Shown: positions 47,338 to 59,136 of the stretch, one piece after another
Layout of the letters: each line of letters begins with the position of its first letter
Position numbering within the stretch: the first letter of the stretch is position 1
Assembly: GCF_910594005.1 (NCBI RefSeq)
Contig: NC_057835.1
Location: 43,548,001 to 43,612,000 of the forward strand
Direction: 5' to 3'
From: Cervus elaphus
Lineage: Eukaryota > Chordata > Mammalia > Artiodactyla > Cervidae
Length of the DNA stretch: 64,000 bases
Notes under the pieces: model-generated
Told to the model about the DNA's origin: nothing
The model's input: only the letters and a program-made list of their open reading frames with translations
Database searches by the model: none
Program-made: the position numbers and the translations under genes

Positions 47338-48002
47338 TGATGGGATAGGAGTGAGGTTGGCTCTGATTTCTGTAAGACAACATTGTTCCTTTAATCATAA
47401 AAAAAGCTACCTTTATTTCTTACATGGTAATTCATACATTTCTTCTGATATCTTGAATCAAAATATAATTTATATGTCAATCAGTCTTGTATGCTATAAA
47501 ATGCCACAAGTACAGTATTGTACTTTGTTTATTCTTATTTTCCCATTACTGCACATAGTTCCATTGCAGACATAGTTGGCACTTCACAAATGCTTTGTAT
47601 ATGATTATGAATCAATAAACTTAGGAGCAGTCATTTAAACAATGAATGCAAAAATCATCATATTTTTCCATTCCTGAGATTTGTCATACTATTAATTAAC
47701 ATTTTCTAAGCTGAGTTCAAAAATTTTGAAGATCTTGACTAGGGGTACAATTTACATCAGAAAATTTGAGAAGTCAATCATGGTAACAAACATTTCCCAC
47801 TAAATGATTAAATCAAAAGAACTTACCATGAACATATCTTGATAAACAAAATGAAAATTATGAAAATAATTTCATTAATAATGAATTATGTTCAGTGGAG
47901 TCATTAAGGTCAATAGTTAAGGATATTGCTCAAATTTTTATTTTTATAATGCACATATCCATTTTAGTATGTAAACAATCCAGAAGTCTCCCAGTGAAAA
48001 AC
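47338..48002. other. Single-copy DNA
   Basis: Possible decayed L2/MIR end near 47,520-47,600 ('gttggcacttcacaaatgct'), too weak to call. Confidence 0.35.
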
Positions 48003-48119
48003 TGTGCTGTGCTTAGTCACTCAGTTGCCCTTCGTGACCTCATGGACTAGCCGGCAAGGCTCCTCTGTCCATGGGAATTCTCCAGGCAAGTGGAGTGGGT
48101 TGCCATGCCCTCCTCCCAT
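48003..48119 (-). mobile_element. Bov-A SINE monomer, antisense
   Basis: 'gtgctgtgcttagtcactca' through 'ccaggcaagtggagtgggtt'. Missing the 'aatact' piece and the tRNA-like head. Confidence 0.88.
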
Positions 48120-49604
48120 GAAGTACTAACACCTCATAAAACAAAGTTTATAAAATGTTTTTTATAAGAGGCACTTTTTTTGTCTTTAAATTATTTTATT
48201 CTTCATCTTTTGTCAGATACTTACCATTTGGAATAAATGTGGATGTTCATTTCCTAAACATATTTACTTAAAAGAAGTAGACAATTCCTTATATAATGCA
48301 TTATTCTTCAGCATGATTTACCCCTAAAACATATTTTCAATGGCAGGGTTTATGCAAATTAAATTAAAACACACGTTATGATCAAGGAAATCAATATAGT
48401 TTCAATCTAGTTTCAAAATGTGTACCCTGAATATGAAAGTTACATCGTATTTTTCTAATTTAGGGCAAAATGCAACAACAAGAATTTTTCTTAAGTGTAA
48501 TAAAGTAAAATTTGTGTGCCTAACTTAGAATGGTTAAACAGCAAAAATAAGATTGTGATATAAATATTCATACTTTTACAAGATCCTGTCTCTTACAGCC
48601 ACTCTAAAGTCTTAAGTGCCAAACATAACCCCAAGACAGATGCTATGCAATTTATGCTCCATAAATTAAAAACAAAACACATTTTATAATCTAAAAAGGA
48701 AATACATTCATCCACTGTCTTTTCCTACAATAGGAAAAGTGTCCTGAAATATTTGTAGGGATTTTTTAATATAACAATCAAAATTAGGACAAGACAGAAA
48801 GAAGCAGTTAAATGTTTCATCAACGCTTAGTATCTTAACAATTTCAGTCAACTTTGTTCTAACTCTGTAGAAAGTGAAGCGAGCTTGCTGTATATCTAAT
48901 TTTCAGAGATCAGACAGAAATTTTGATAAAACAAAGCAATTCAATATTTGTAGGAAAGCACCTTGGTAGTGTCAGTCTCTGTTGTTCTGCCTCTTCTCCG
49001 CAGCACCAGGACGTGGTATAAAGTCCTATAACAGCATAGCATTGCTGGGGAACTGATAGGTTGATGTAAGTGGAAATTCAATATAAGCGGGTTTGACAAA
49101 TGTGGGGAAATTTAACATGGAGCCCGTGGGACTTTTGGCCAGACTTTTAAATTTGATTGATAGATTTAAGAATTTTATATATATGGATTCAATACAAGTG
49201 GGTATCATGGTATCATATAAACAATATTATCAACTAAAGAAGTTGCAAAACTCTATCTCCTGGGCATTGGATGTGTAATGTCTTTTTAGCTAGTAAAGTT
49301 AACAGTTGCAATTCACTTGTTTTTACCTCCTCTGATGTGGTTTTGCAATTTACTATTTCTTCTTGAGTTTTTTGCATGTTGTCTTTTAATCAAATGAACA
49401 TTTGATAAAATGCTAAGCACAATCTTTTTTTTTCCTTTTTCAGTTTTTCTTTGATTACAGTTTTTTTTTCTAATGCTATTTTGATATTCAGTTAAAAATG
49501 TATTTAATTTACTTTCTGAAAGGAACTTCCTTCAAATATTGTATATACTGTTCCAGATATCCTTTTCTTTGATCTAACGAAAAGCAAAAAAAAAAAAAAA
49601 AGTA
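48120..49604. other. 1.5 kb mostly single-copy DNA
   Basis: Near 49,075-49,135 'aatataagcgggtttgacaa' has the flavour of an old Tigger/pogo-type DNA transposon, but I cannot define ends. An A-run lies at about 49,586-49,600. The short frames at 49,026-49,278 have no domain. Confidence 0.35.
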
Positions 49605-49908
49605 ACCAAATCAATCCTAAAGGAAATCAACTCTGAATGTTCATTGGAAGAACTGATGCTGAACCTGAAGCTCTAATACTTTGGCCACCTAATGTGAAGA
49701 GCTGACTCATTGGAAAAGACCCTGATGCTGGGAAAGATTGAGGGCAGGAGGAGAAGGCGGCAACAGAGGATGAGATGGTTGGATGACATCACTGACTCAG
49801 TGGACATGAGTTTGAGCAAACTCCAGGAGATAGTGAAAGACAGGGAAGCCTGGCATGCTGCAGTTCATGGAGTCACAAAGAATCAGACATGACTTAGTGA
49901 CTGAACAA
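49605..49908 (+). mobile_element. BovB 3' UTR fragment, sense (about 0.3 kb)
   Basis: 'aatcaatcctaaaggaaatc', 'tggccacctaatgtgaagag' and 'gatgctgggaaagattgagg' to 'gacttagtgactgaacaaca'. The open frame inside it is non-coding BovB tail. Confidence 0.93.
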
Positions 49909-49935
49909 CAATAATTACCTCTGCTATACTTTGTA

Positions 49936-50077
49936 TAGATGGTTGGATGGCATCATTGACTAGATGGACATGGGTTTGGATGGACACCCGGAGTTGGTGA
50001 TGGACAGGGAAGCCTGGCATGCTGCGGTTCACGGGGTCACAAAGAGTCAGACATGGCTGAGCGACTGAACTGAACTA
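49936..50077 (+). mobile_element. BovB 3' tail, sense, 142 bp, with target-site duplication
   Basis: Starts 'gatggttggatggcatcatt' and ends 'gcgactgaactgaact'. A perfect 10-bp repeat, atactttgta, at 49,926-49,935 and 50,078-50,087 marks it as an insertion separate from the BovB piece 30 bp to its left. Confidence 0.92.
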
Positions 50078-50087
50078 ATACTTTGTA

Positions 50088-50469
50088 AAGCCATAATAAA
50101 GATAGACTTGCATTCCTTACAGATGCTTTGCTCACTTCTTTAACTCCAGTCCTTATGTCATCTCTGGCATATAGACACTGTTCTCATAGGTCTTCAGTGA
50201 GGAGGGCTATCATCTTGAACCCACTTAATGTTGCTCTAAATATTTCCTGCAGTTTGTCAGATTTTCATTTTGATTTTCCATGTGATCTGATTGACAAGCA
50301 TTTCTAACAATCTTTCCTCTCCGCAGTGTAATGGTATAGACTAAAACTAAATAGATAGGCACTTTAAAACACAGTTCTATGTTAATGACATTTACTTTGT
50401 TCTTTTTAAAAATTAAAGATAAAATTTTATAGATTTTAGTGATCTATCTTAAAACTTAAAGCTACTTTG
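50088..50469. other. Single-copy spacer
   Basis: Nothing recognised. Confidence 0.4.
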
Positions 50470-50672
50470 TGTGCTTAGTGGCTCAGTCACGTCCAACTCT
50501 TTGCAATCCCATGGATTGTAGCCCGCCAGGCTCCTCTGTCCATGGGGATTCTCAATGCAAGAATACAGGAATGGGTTGCCATGACCTCCTTCAGGAGATC
50601 TTCCCAACCCAGGGATTAAACCCAGGTCTCCCACAATGCAGGTGGATTCTTTACCATCTGAACCATTAAAAG
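50470..50672 (-). mobile_element. Bov-tA SINE, antisense
   Basis: 'gtgtgcttagtggctcagtc' to the reversed head 'ttctttaccatctgaaccat'; the outermost head bases are degraded. Confidence 0.93.
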
Positions 50673-51408
50673 TGGCTTATTTAGTCTATTTTTATGATTT
50701 TCCTTTTAGCTTCTGTGAATGCTTGCTTTTAAAATAATTACCTATTTATGAAATTTTCCAGGATATAAATTAAAAATAGATTTTCTTGTTTAAAAGAGCA
50801 AGAAAATTAAATTAGCAGTCATGAAGAAGTTAACAATGATAATTTTTGAACACATTCTCTTGTGTTGTGTTTTATTACTTTTGAACTGTATAATATGACA
50901 TTATGTCTTGATTACACACTTCTGTTATCTTTTCCTAGGTTTTTTGGTCTTTCTTGCTTCCATCCTGATATTCTGAACCTCAGTTTTGCTTCATGACTTT
51001 GGAAGGTGCCCTTAATTTGAACCTCAGAGGTCTATTCTTGGTTGAGAAGAAAACTCTTCACTAAAGTCCTTTGAGAATGGGATCCAAATTGGTTTCGGTC
51101 TCTCATTGAATTTCCCAGGTAGCAATCAATTCCTTGGGGGAAAACAAGGTAGTTTAGGTAAAAATAATCAAATATTCCATTGGATATTTTTAATGTGTCA
51201 ATGCAATTGCTATTTTAACTACTGTTTTATTAATAAGATCCACCCAAATGATGCTTGTATTAGAAACATTAAAATAATTCACTTCAGTGATGAGTGAAAT
51301 ACATTATGTATGAAAGAGACTAAAATATCTAGGACATATGAATATTAATTAAATATCAAAGACTGTTGTCATTATTTCTAAAACATTTTAAAAATATAAA
51401 ATAGGATT
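50673..51408. other. Single-copy DNA
   Basis: Nothing recognised. Confidence 0.4.
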
Positions 51409-51801
51409 TGTGGCAGGCAAATTTCCACCCCCCTCTCCTCACTCTGCCAAAAAAAAAAAAATCTACACCCTCATGGTTAAAACTTGTGAAAATGTTACTT
51501 TGTGTGGAAAAATAACTTGGAGGTAGAATTAAATTTATTTAACATAGAAAACAGGGAGATTTCTATTTAATATAGGTATGTCTAATGTGAATAAGTTGTG
51601 GAAATGAATTCTTGCCCAGAGCATTGTGTGAGGATCTTGTTCTTGCCTATACCTTGAATTCTGCCCTGTGAGACCCTAGGGAGAAGAATCAGTGGAGTCC
51701 ACCTTCATTTCTAACCTGTAGAAATGATGAGATAATAAACATGTGTTAATGCTAAGTTTGTCATAATTTGTTATAACAGAAATAAAAAAAAAACTAATAC
51801 A
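51409..51801 (+). mobile_element. MLT1-type (ERVL-MaLR) LTR, diverged
   Basis: Starts tgtggcaggcaaatttccac and ends 'aaactaatacag'. Also 'caccctcatggttaaaactt', 'ctgccctgtgagaccctag', 'gatgagataataaacatgtg' and 'aagtttgtcataatttgtta', in LTR order. Confidence 0.68.
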
Positions 51802-51843
51802 GAAGTCTTCTGAAATAAATAAAATGTTACTTACATATGTTAA

Positions 51844-52060
51844 GGGATTCCCAGATGACTTAGTGGTAAAGAATCTGCCTACTGATGCAGGAGATGTGGG
51901 TTAAACCCCTGGGTACGAAAATTCCTCTGGAGGAGGAAATGGCAACCCACTCCAGTATTCTTGCTGGGAAAATCCCAAGGTTAGAGGAGCCCAGCCAGCT
52001 ACAGTCTCTGGGGTCATAAAGAGTTGGACTTGACTGAGCAACTGGAACACACATGCACAC
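51844..52060 (+). mobile_element. Bov-tA SINE
   Basis: Full unit ending in a CA-rich tail. A perfect 11-bp TSD, acatatgttaa, at 51,833-51,843 and 52,061-52,071. Confidence 0.95.
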
Positions 52061-52231
52061 ACATATGTTAAATCTCCAAATATTTGTGTCCATTTTGTCA
52101 TTCCTAAAAGAACTAATATACATGTTAAGCACAAATGTGTTAGACAAATAAACACCATTTGTTTATCTTATTATATGTTTTCTAGTCAAAATACAAGTGA
52201 ATAGAATTTTAACATAAGCTAAGTCTTCAAG

Positions 52232-52301
52232 GGCCCGGCGTGCTGCGATTCATGGGGTAGCAGAGTCGGACACGACTGAGCAACGGAACTGAACCGAACT
52301 G
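52232..52301 (+). mobile_element. 70-bp BovB 3'-tail insertion with perfect TSD
   Basis: Consists only of the BovB terminus ('cgtgctgcgattcatggggt' ... 'gaactgaaccgaactg'). Flanked by aagtcttcaag at 52,221-52,231 and 52,302-52,312 (11 of 11). One of the shortest definable LINE insertions. Confidence 0.94.
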
Positions 52302-52544
52302 AAGTCTTCAAGATCAAATATCCAATTCAATCTTCTTATGATAAAAACCAAAATTGCAGAAGAAATACTCTGGAGGAAATAAAGATTGTAAAATGTCACC
52401 TGAGACAGCTATTACTTTTGAAGAGCCAAATTTGAGTAAATGTAAAAAACTGTGGAAAGCCTAGAATCTAATTTGTTTACTTGAAGAATAACATTCAAAT
52501 GGAGGCTTTGAATGAGGAACTGATTGTTATGTATTACATCACGA

Positions 52545-52777
52545 TTTATCAACCTCAGCACTATTGATATTTTGGACTAGATAATTCTTTGTTGATAGGG
52601 GCCAGAGGCATAGAGGAAGTTATCCTGTGCATTGTAAGATGTTTATTGGCATTCTTGGCCCTACTCAACAGACCCGCGAGCAACCAAACAAGTTGTAATA
52701 ATCAAAAAGTTCTCCTGATATTGCCAATACTTCCTTCAATGAACAGAGAAGCAAATAAACCCTAGTTGAGAAGCATG
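52545..52777 (-). mobile_element. MER20 (hAT-Charlie DNA transposon), antisense
   Basis: 'tcaacctcagcactattgat', 'ctgtgcattgtaagatgttt' and 'gatattgccaatacttcctt' to 'ccctagttgagaagcat' match reversed MER20 over its full length of about 220 bp. Confidence 0.8.
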
Positions 52778-53169
52778 ACAATACACAAAAATTCATTTGA
52801 TTTTGATCTGTACCCAACATCAATTATTTGATTCAAATGAAAATGTTTATTTTGCTTTTGTCTTAGCTCATCAAATTCAATTAGTGATTGTTATTATTTA
52901 TTATTGTTATCACTTTAGTTCTCCCACTGTGATTTTATGCATTGCTTCCACTGAGCTGTGACAGTTTTACTCCAGGTAGTATCTGAATGAGCAGGTTTGC
53001 TTCTTACTAGTAATTTTGAAACCAATTTTCCCTCAAGTTATGATTTTTGCTTTATGCTTACAATCTCAAGTGAAAGAAATGTAAGCAAAAGAACTGTGTT
53101 TTTACATTCATGATCAAAACAGAAAAAGTATACTCTTCCTTTAGCTATCTATATCCTGATCTATATTTA
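52778..53169. other. Single-copy spacer
   Basis: Nothing recognised. Confidence 0.4.
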
Positions 53170-53420
53170 ACTCATTCATTCATTCACTCATCCATTAAAC
53201 AACTACTGGTGACTCACGTATGCATGGTTCTGAGTATACTATGGCAAACAAAATCTAATCTTTTCTGTTAAAACTTTAATAGATGAAGAAGATTGACATT
53301 TAAGAGTAAATATCTACTAGTAGGAAATGGTAATAAATGATGAGAAGTAGGTGATAAGGGAATGGCAAGAGGTATAACTAATCCAACTTCTTTATGACCT
53401 GAAGGGTAAGATCTTGGCTT
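53170..53420 (-). mobile_element. L2 LINE 3' end, antisense
   Basis: 'cattcattcattcactcatc', 'tgcatggttctgagtatact' and 'gtaggaaatggtaataaatg' follow reversed L2. Diverged. Confidence 0.55.
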
Positions 53421-53854
53421 ACACCTGGAGTTTATCACTGGGAAACTTCTAGGTAAATCACTAAATCAGAATAGCAAGTCTATAGATGTCTAACTAGCAC
53501 AACAGTAAAAGAAAGTTTTCATTTGGAAAAGCAAAGTTTGTATACTTTAACACTCTTTATTCTGAGTGTCCCTCAAAAATGCTACCACATAGAGGTACGT
53601 GGTAATCAATTTGGTGTGATATAAGAGGAAACTGAATTTGCAAACAAAAATTTTCTTATCATTCAGAATGATTTTTTTTGGGGGGGGGATGCAGAAGTTT
53701 ATTTTATCAACCACTTGTCAAGCTAACCCACTTAGGAATTCCAAAATAATTTTTAATCTTTGCATTAATGTTTCTTTCCATTTTCCTTCTGGAAAAACAC
53801 ATCAAATTTTGAACAGTGTGCTATTTCTTGGGTTTATGTATACTTTCATTTTTC
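53421..53854. other. Single-copy spacer with G-run
   Basis: A T-run followed by about nine G near 53,680-53,688. No element recognised. Confidence 0.35.
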
Positions 53855-55231
53855 TTTTTTTTTATTTTTATTATTTATTTATTTATTTATTTATTTTTCA
53901 TTTACTTTCACCAGTTGGAGGCTAATTACTTCACAACATTTCAGTGGGTTTTGTCATACATTGACATGAATCAGCCATGGAGTTACATGTATTCCCCATC
54001 CCGATCACCCCTCCCACCTCCCTCTCCACCAGATTCCTCTGGGTCTTCCAAGTGCACCAGGCCCGAGCACTTGTCTCATGCATCCAGCCTGGGCTGGTGA
54101 TCTGTTTCACTATAGATAATGTTCATGCTGTTCTCTTGAAACATCCCACCCTCGCCTTCTCCCACAGAGTTCAAAAGTCTGTTCTGTATATCTGTGTCTC
54201 TTTTTCTGTTTTGCATATAGGGTTATCATTATCATCTTTCTAAATTCCATATATATGTGTTAGTATACTGTAATGTTCTTTATCTTTCTGGCTTACTTCA
54301 CTCTGTATAATGGGCTCCAGTTTCATCCATCTCATTAGAACTGATTCAAATGAATTCTTTTTAACAGCTGAGTAATATTCCATGGTGTATATGTACCACA
54401 GCTTCCTTATCCATTCGTCTGCTGATGGGCATCTAGGTTGCTTCCATGTCCTGACTATTATAAACAGTGCTGCGATGAACATTGGGGTGCACGTGTCTCT
54501 TTCAGATCTGGTTTCCTCAGTGTGTATGCCCAGAAGTGGGATTGCTGGGTCATATGGCAGTTCTATTTCCAGTTTTTTAAGAAATCTCCACACTGTTCTC
54601 CATAGTGGCTGTACTAGTTTGCATTCCCACCAGCAGTGTAAGAGGGTTCCCTTTTCTCCACACCCTCTCCAGCATTTATTGCTTGTAGACTTTTGGATAG
54701 CAGCCATCTTGACTGGCGTGTAATGGTACCTCATTGTGGTTTTGATTTGCATTTCTCTGATAATGAGTGATGTTGAGCATCTTTTCATGTGTTTGTTAGC
54801 CATCTGTATGTCTTCTTTGGAGAAATGTCTGTTTAGTTCTTTGGCCCATTTTTTGATTGGGTCATTTATTTTTCTGGAATTGAGCTTCAGGTGTTGCTTG
54901 TATATTTTTGAGATTAATCCTTTGTCTGTTGCTTCATTTGCTATTATTTTCTCCCAATCTGAGGGCTGTCTTTTCACCTTACTTACAGTTTCCTTTGTTG
55001 TGCAAAAGCTTTTAAGTTTCATTAGGTCCCATTTGTTTATTTTTGCTTTTATTTCCAATATTCTGGGAGGTGGGTCATAGAGGATCCTGCTGTGATTCAT
55101 GTCGGAGAGTGTTTTGCCTATGTTCTCCTCTAGGAGTTTTATAGTTTCTGGTCTTACATTTAGATCTTTAATCCATTTTGAGTTTATTTTTGTGTATGGT
55201 GTTAGAAAGTGTTCTAGTTTCATTCTTTTAC
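53855..55231 (-). mobile_element. Ruminant L1 3' end, antisense, 5' truncated (1.4 kb), young
   Basis: A T-rich 3' end (TTTA units, 53,855-53,897), 3' UTR, then ORF2 C-terminus in reverse. Near consensus throughout. It ends abruptly at about 55,231 and is joined directly to BovB without a BovB 3' tail anywhere to its left. Confidence 0.95.
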
Positions 55232-55235
55232 ACAT
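54240..55235 (-). pseudogene. L1 ORF2p C-terminal fragment, open frame of 331 codons
   Basis: Part of the L1 ORF2 polyprotein (endonuclease plus reverse transcriptase) that copies L1 RNA at a nicked target. Only the region after the RT domain survives. It includes a Cys/His motif CX3CX7HX4C (C188, C192, H200, C205 of this frame) and the usual end THIYGI-stop. The first few residues come from the L1/BovB junction, so the ATG is fortuitous. No internal stops, consistent with a recent insertion, but with no EN or RT domain it has no known independent function. Confidence 0.88.
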
Positions 55236-57925
55236 CAGGGGGCCAAAGTATTAGAATTTCAGCTTCAACATTAGTCCTTGCAATGAATATTCCGGACTGA
55301 TCTCCTTTAGGATGGACTGGTTGGATCTCCTTGCTGTCCAAGGGACTCTCAGGAGTCTTCTCCAACACCACAGTTCAAAAGCATCAATTCTTCGGTGCTC
55401 AGCTTTCTTTATACTCCAACTCTCACATCCATATATGACCACTGGAAAAGCCAGAACCCTGACTAGATGGACCTTTGTTGGCAAAGTAATGTCTCTGCTT
55501 TTTAACATGCTGTCTAGGTTGGTCATGACTTTTCTTCCAAGGAGTATGGGTCTTTTAATTTCATGGCTGCAGTCAACATCTGCAGTGATTTGGAACCCAA
55601 ACAAATAAATTCTCCCATTGTTTCCACAACTATTTCCCATGAAGTGATAGGACCTGATGTCATGATCTTGGTTTTCTGAATGCTGAGCTATAAGCCAACT
55701 TTTCACGCTCCTCTTTTACTTTCATCAAGAGGCTTTTTAGCTCTAGTTTGCTTTCTGCCATAAGGGTGATGTCATCTGCATATCTGAGGTTATTGATATT
55801 TCTCCCAGCAATCTTGAATCCAGCTTGTGCTTCTTCCAGCCAAGCGTTTCTCATGGTGTACTCTGCATATAAGTTAAATAAGCAGGGTGACAATATACAG
55901 CATTGATGTACTTCTTTCCTTATTTGGAACCAGTCTGTTGTTCCATATCCCATTCTAATTGTTGCTTCCTGACTTGCAGATTTCTCAGGAGGCAGGTCAG
56001 GTGTTCTGGTAGTGCCATCTCTTTCAGAATTTTCCACAGTTTATTGTGATCCACACAGTCAAAGGCTTTGGCATAGTCAATAAAGCAGAAATAGATGTTT
56101 TTCTGGAACTCTCTTGCTTTTTCGATGATCCAGTGGATGTTGGCAATTTGATCTCTGGTTCCTCCGCCTTTTCGAAAACCAGCTTGAACATCTGGAAGTT
56201 CACGGTTCACGTGTTGCTGAAGCCTGGCTTGGAGAATTTTGAGCATTACCTTACTAGCGTGTGAGATGAGTGCAAATGTGTGGTAGTTTGAGCATTCTTT
56301 GGGATTGCCTTTCTTAGGGATTGGAAGGAAAACTGACCTTTTTCAGTCCTGTGGCCGCTGCTGAGTTTTTCAAATTTGCTGGCATATTGAGTGAAACACT
56401 TTCACAGCATCATCTTTCAGGATTTGAAATAGCTCAACTGGAATTCCATCACCTTCACTAGCTTTGTTCATAGGGCTGCTTCCTAAGGCCCACTTGGCTT
56501 CGCATTCCAGGATGTCTGGCTCTAGGTGAGTGACCACACCATCGTGATTATCTGGGTCATGAAGATCGTTTTTTGTAAAGTTATTCTGTGTATTCTTGCC
56601 ACCTCTTCTAAATATCTTCTGCTTCTGTTAGGTCCATACCATTTCTGTGCTTTATTGAGCCCATCTTTGCATGAAATGTTCCCTTGGTATCTCTAATTTT
56701 CTTGAAGAGATCTCTAGTCTTTTCCATTCTATTGTTTTCCTCTATTTCTTTGCACTGATCACTGAGGAAGGCTTTCTTATCTCTCCTTGCTATTCTTTGG
56801 AACTCTGCATTCGAATGGGTATATCTTTCCTTTTCTCCTTTGCTTTTTGCTTCCCTTCTTTTCACAGCTATTTGTAAGGCTTCTTCAGACAGCCATTTTG
56901 CTTTTTTGCATTTCTTTTGCTCAGGGATGGCCTTGATCCCTGTCTCCTCTACAACGTCACTAACCTCCACCCATAGCTCTTCAGGCACTCTGTCTACCAG
57001 ATCTAGTCTCTTAAATCTATTTCTCACTTCTACTGTATAATTGTTAGGTATTTGATTTAGGTTATACCTGAACGATCTAGTGCTTTTCCCTACTTTCTTC
57101 CATTTAAGTCTGCATTTGGCAATAGGGAGTTCATGATCTGAGCCACAGTCAGCTCCCAATCTTGTTTTAGCTGACTGTACAGAGCTTCTCCATCTTTGGC
57201 TGCAAAGAATAAAATCAATCTGATTTCGGTGTTGACCATCTGATGATGTCCATATGTAGAGTCTTCTTTTGTGTTGTTGGAAGAGGGTGTTTGCTAGGAC
57301 AAGTGTGTTCTCTTGGCAAAACTCTATTAGTCTTTGCCCTGGCTCATTTTGTACTCCAAGGCCAAATTTGCCTGTTACTCCGGGTAGATCTTGACTTCCT
57401 GCTTTTGCATTCCAGTGCCATATAATGAAAATGACATCTTTTTTGAGTGTTAGTTCTAAAAGGTCATGTAGGTATTATAGAACCGTTCAATTTCAGCTTC
57501 TTCAGCATTACTGGCCAGGGCATAGACTTGAATTAGTGTGATATTGAATGATTTACCTTGGAAACATACAGAGATCATTCTGTCATTTTTGAGATTGTGT
57601 CCAAGTACTGTATTTCAGACTCTTTTGTTGACTATGATGGCTACTCCATTTCTTCTAAGGATTCCTGCCCACAGTAGTAGATATAATGGTCATCTTAGTT
57701 GAATTCACCCATTCCAGTCCATTTTAGTTCGCTGATTGCTAAAATGTCGACGTTCACTCTTGCCATCTCCTATGTGACCACTTCCAATTTGCCTTGATTT
57801 ATGGACCTAACATTCCAGGTTCCTATGCAGCATTGCTCTTTACAGCATCAGACCTTGCTTCCGTCACCAGTCACATCCACATCTGGGTGTTGTTTTTGCT
57901 TTGGTTCTGTCTCTTCATTGTTTCT
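55232..57925 (-). mobile_element. BovB (RTE) LINE, antisense, 2.7 kb, missing its 3' tail and extreme 5' end
   Basis: Follows BovB in reverse continuously from 'ggccaaagtattagaatttc' to 'ttggttctgtctcttcattg', covering nearly the whole ORF. About 200 bp of the 3' end ('cagttcagtcactcagtc'...) is missing at the L1 junction. The right edge stops short of the BovB 5' end and meets old L1 sequence. Confidence 0.95.
55251..57900 (-). pseudogene. BovB ORF (endonuclease and reverse transcriptase), interrupted
   Basis: RTE-type LINE polyprotein. Blocks in order on the minus strand: linker after the endonuclease (57,159-56,608, starting MGADCGSDHELPIAKCRLKW); early RT (56,246-55,920) with 'FIDYAKAFDCVDH', whose aspartates help bind metal; catalytic YADD box at 55,771-55,782 inside 'LRYADDITLM'; and the C-terminal part (55,706-55,251) with 'YGCESWSIKKAE'. 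These lie in different frames, and the upstream endonuclease (57,160-57,900) is broken by stops, so the copy is dead. Identification is secure. Confidence 0.9.
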
Positions 57926-58550
57926 GTACATTAGAGCCTACAAAATTTTTATATTAAGTGTGGAAATTTATGCTACTTGACCAATATTTCTCCATTTTCT
58001 CCACTTCTAGCCTCTGGTAACCACCATTCTACTCTCTATTTCTGTTATCTCAGCTTTTTAAGATTCCATATAAAAGTGATATCATGCAGTACTTGAATTT
58101 CTCTAGCTGGCCTTGTAAAGCAAGTTCAGAGTATTCCTTCTTCATTTTTTTAAATGGCTTGATAGGGATTGCTATTAATTCTTCATTAAATGTTTGGTAG
58201 AAGTCACCAGTGAAACTGCCTCATCCTGGACACTTCCATGTTGGATAATTTCTGATTATTGATTAAATCTCATTAAAAATCAAAGGTTTGTTCAGATTTT
58301 CTATTCCTTCATGGTATAGTCTTGTTAGTCTTTATGTTCCTAAAAATGTATCCATTTCTTCCAGGTTGTCAAATTTGTTTGCATATAATTTTCATAGTAG
58401 TCTTTTATGGCTGTTTGTATTTCTGTGGTATCACAGCAATGCCTTGTCTTCCACTTCTGATTTTGTCCATTTGAGCATTTTCTTAATTAGTCTGGCTAAA
58501 GTTTTGTCAACTGCACTTATCTGTTCAAAAAACTATTAGTTTTGTTGTTC

Positions 58551-59136
58551 TGTTACCGAACCAGATGTTTTTGTCCAACATGTAAGAACTAAACACTGAG
58601 ACACTGAGATTTACATCAGAGAAAAGGTTTTTTTGCATGAGGCAGTCAAGTGAGGAGATGGGAGAAAAAATTTCAAATCTGCCTCCGTAAAAGTGAGGGG
58701 CTTGAGATATTCATGGGATAAAGCTGAATCATAAGGAACTTGGGGAAAGGTGACTGAAGATAAGAAAAAAATGTAAGGTAAATACTGTTCTCTTCCAGTG
58801 CAACTAAGCGACAAGCTCCTTCATTGGATGCATGTTCAGAAAATGGTGACATATTAGCCTGTTCTGAGGGTGATGTTTTTACTTTCTGATGTCAAAAGAT
58901 CACAGATTGGACACTCATTCACGCCCACTTGGAGGGCAGTGGTCCCAACAAGTCTTAACTCGCTTGAGCTTGAACTGGACACATCTGAATCCAAGTTTCT
59001 GAAAAACAGTTTTGGCAAAATCTTATTGTTTAGGCTGCATGACACTTGGAGGAAAGACAAATTTCTGTAGCAACAATTAAAGTGAACTTGATCAGTGAAG
59101 ATAGATTATAGTGCATTATTTACTAAGCAAGTTACA
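58551..59136 (-). mobile_element. Solo-LTR-like insertion in the old L1, antisense
   Basis: 586 bp bounded by tgttaccgaa... and ...agcaagttaca. Read on the minus strand it has TG...CA termini and ends '..cggtaaca', typical of retroviral U5 ends. L1 sequence on either side is continuous across it. Possible 4-bp target repeat gttc/gttt (3 of 4). No internal retroviral genes. The family name is unknown to me. Confidence 0.55.

Noticed and set aside
49026..49278. Tigger/pogo-type DNA transposon
   Set aside because: Suggestive phrase near 49,080 only; no terminal inverted repeats or TA duplication could be defined.
54240..55235. 331-codon frame as a host gene
   Set aside because: It encodes the L1 ORF2 C-terminus, including the Cys/His motif, and lies wholly in an L1 tail.
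55232..57900. An active BovB element
   Set aside because: The ORF is split over several frames, the 3' tail needed for priming is absent and the 5' end is incomplete.
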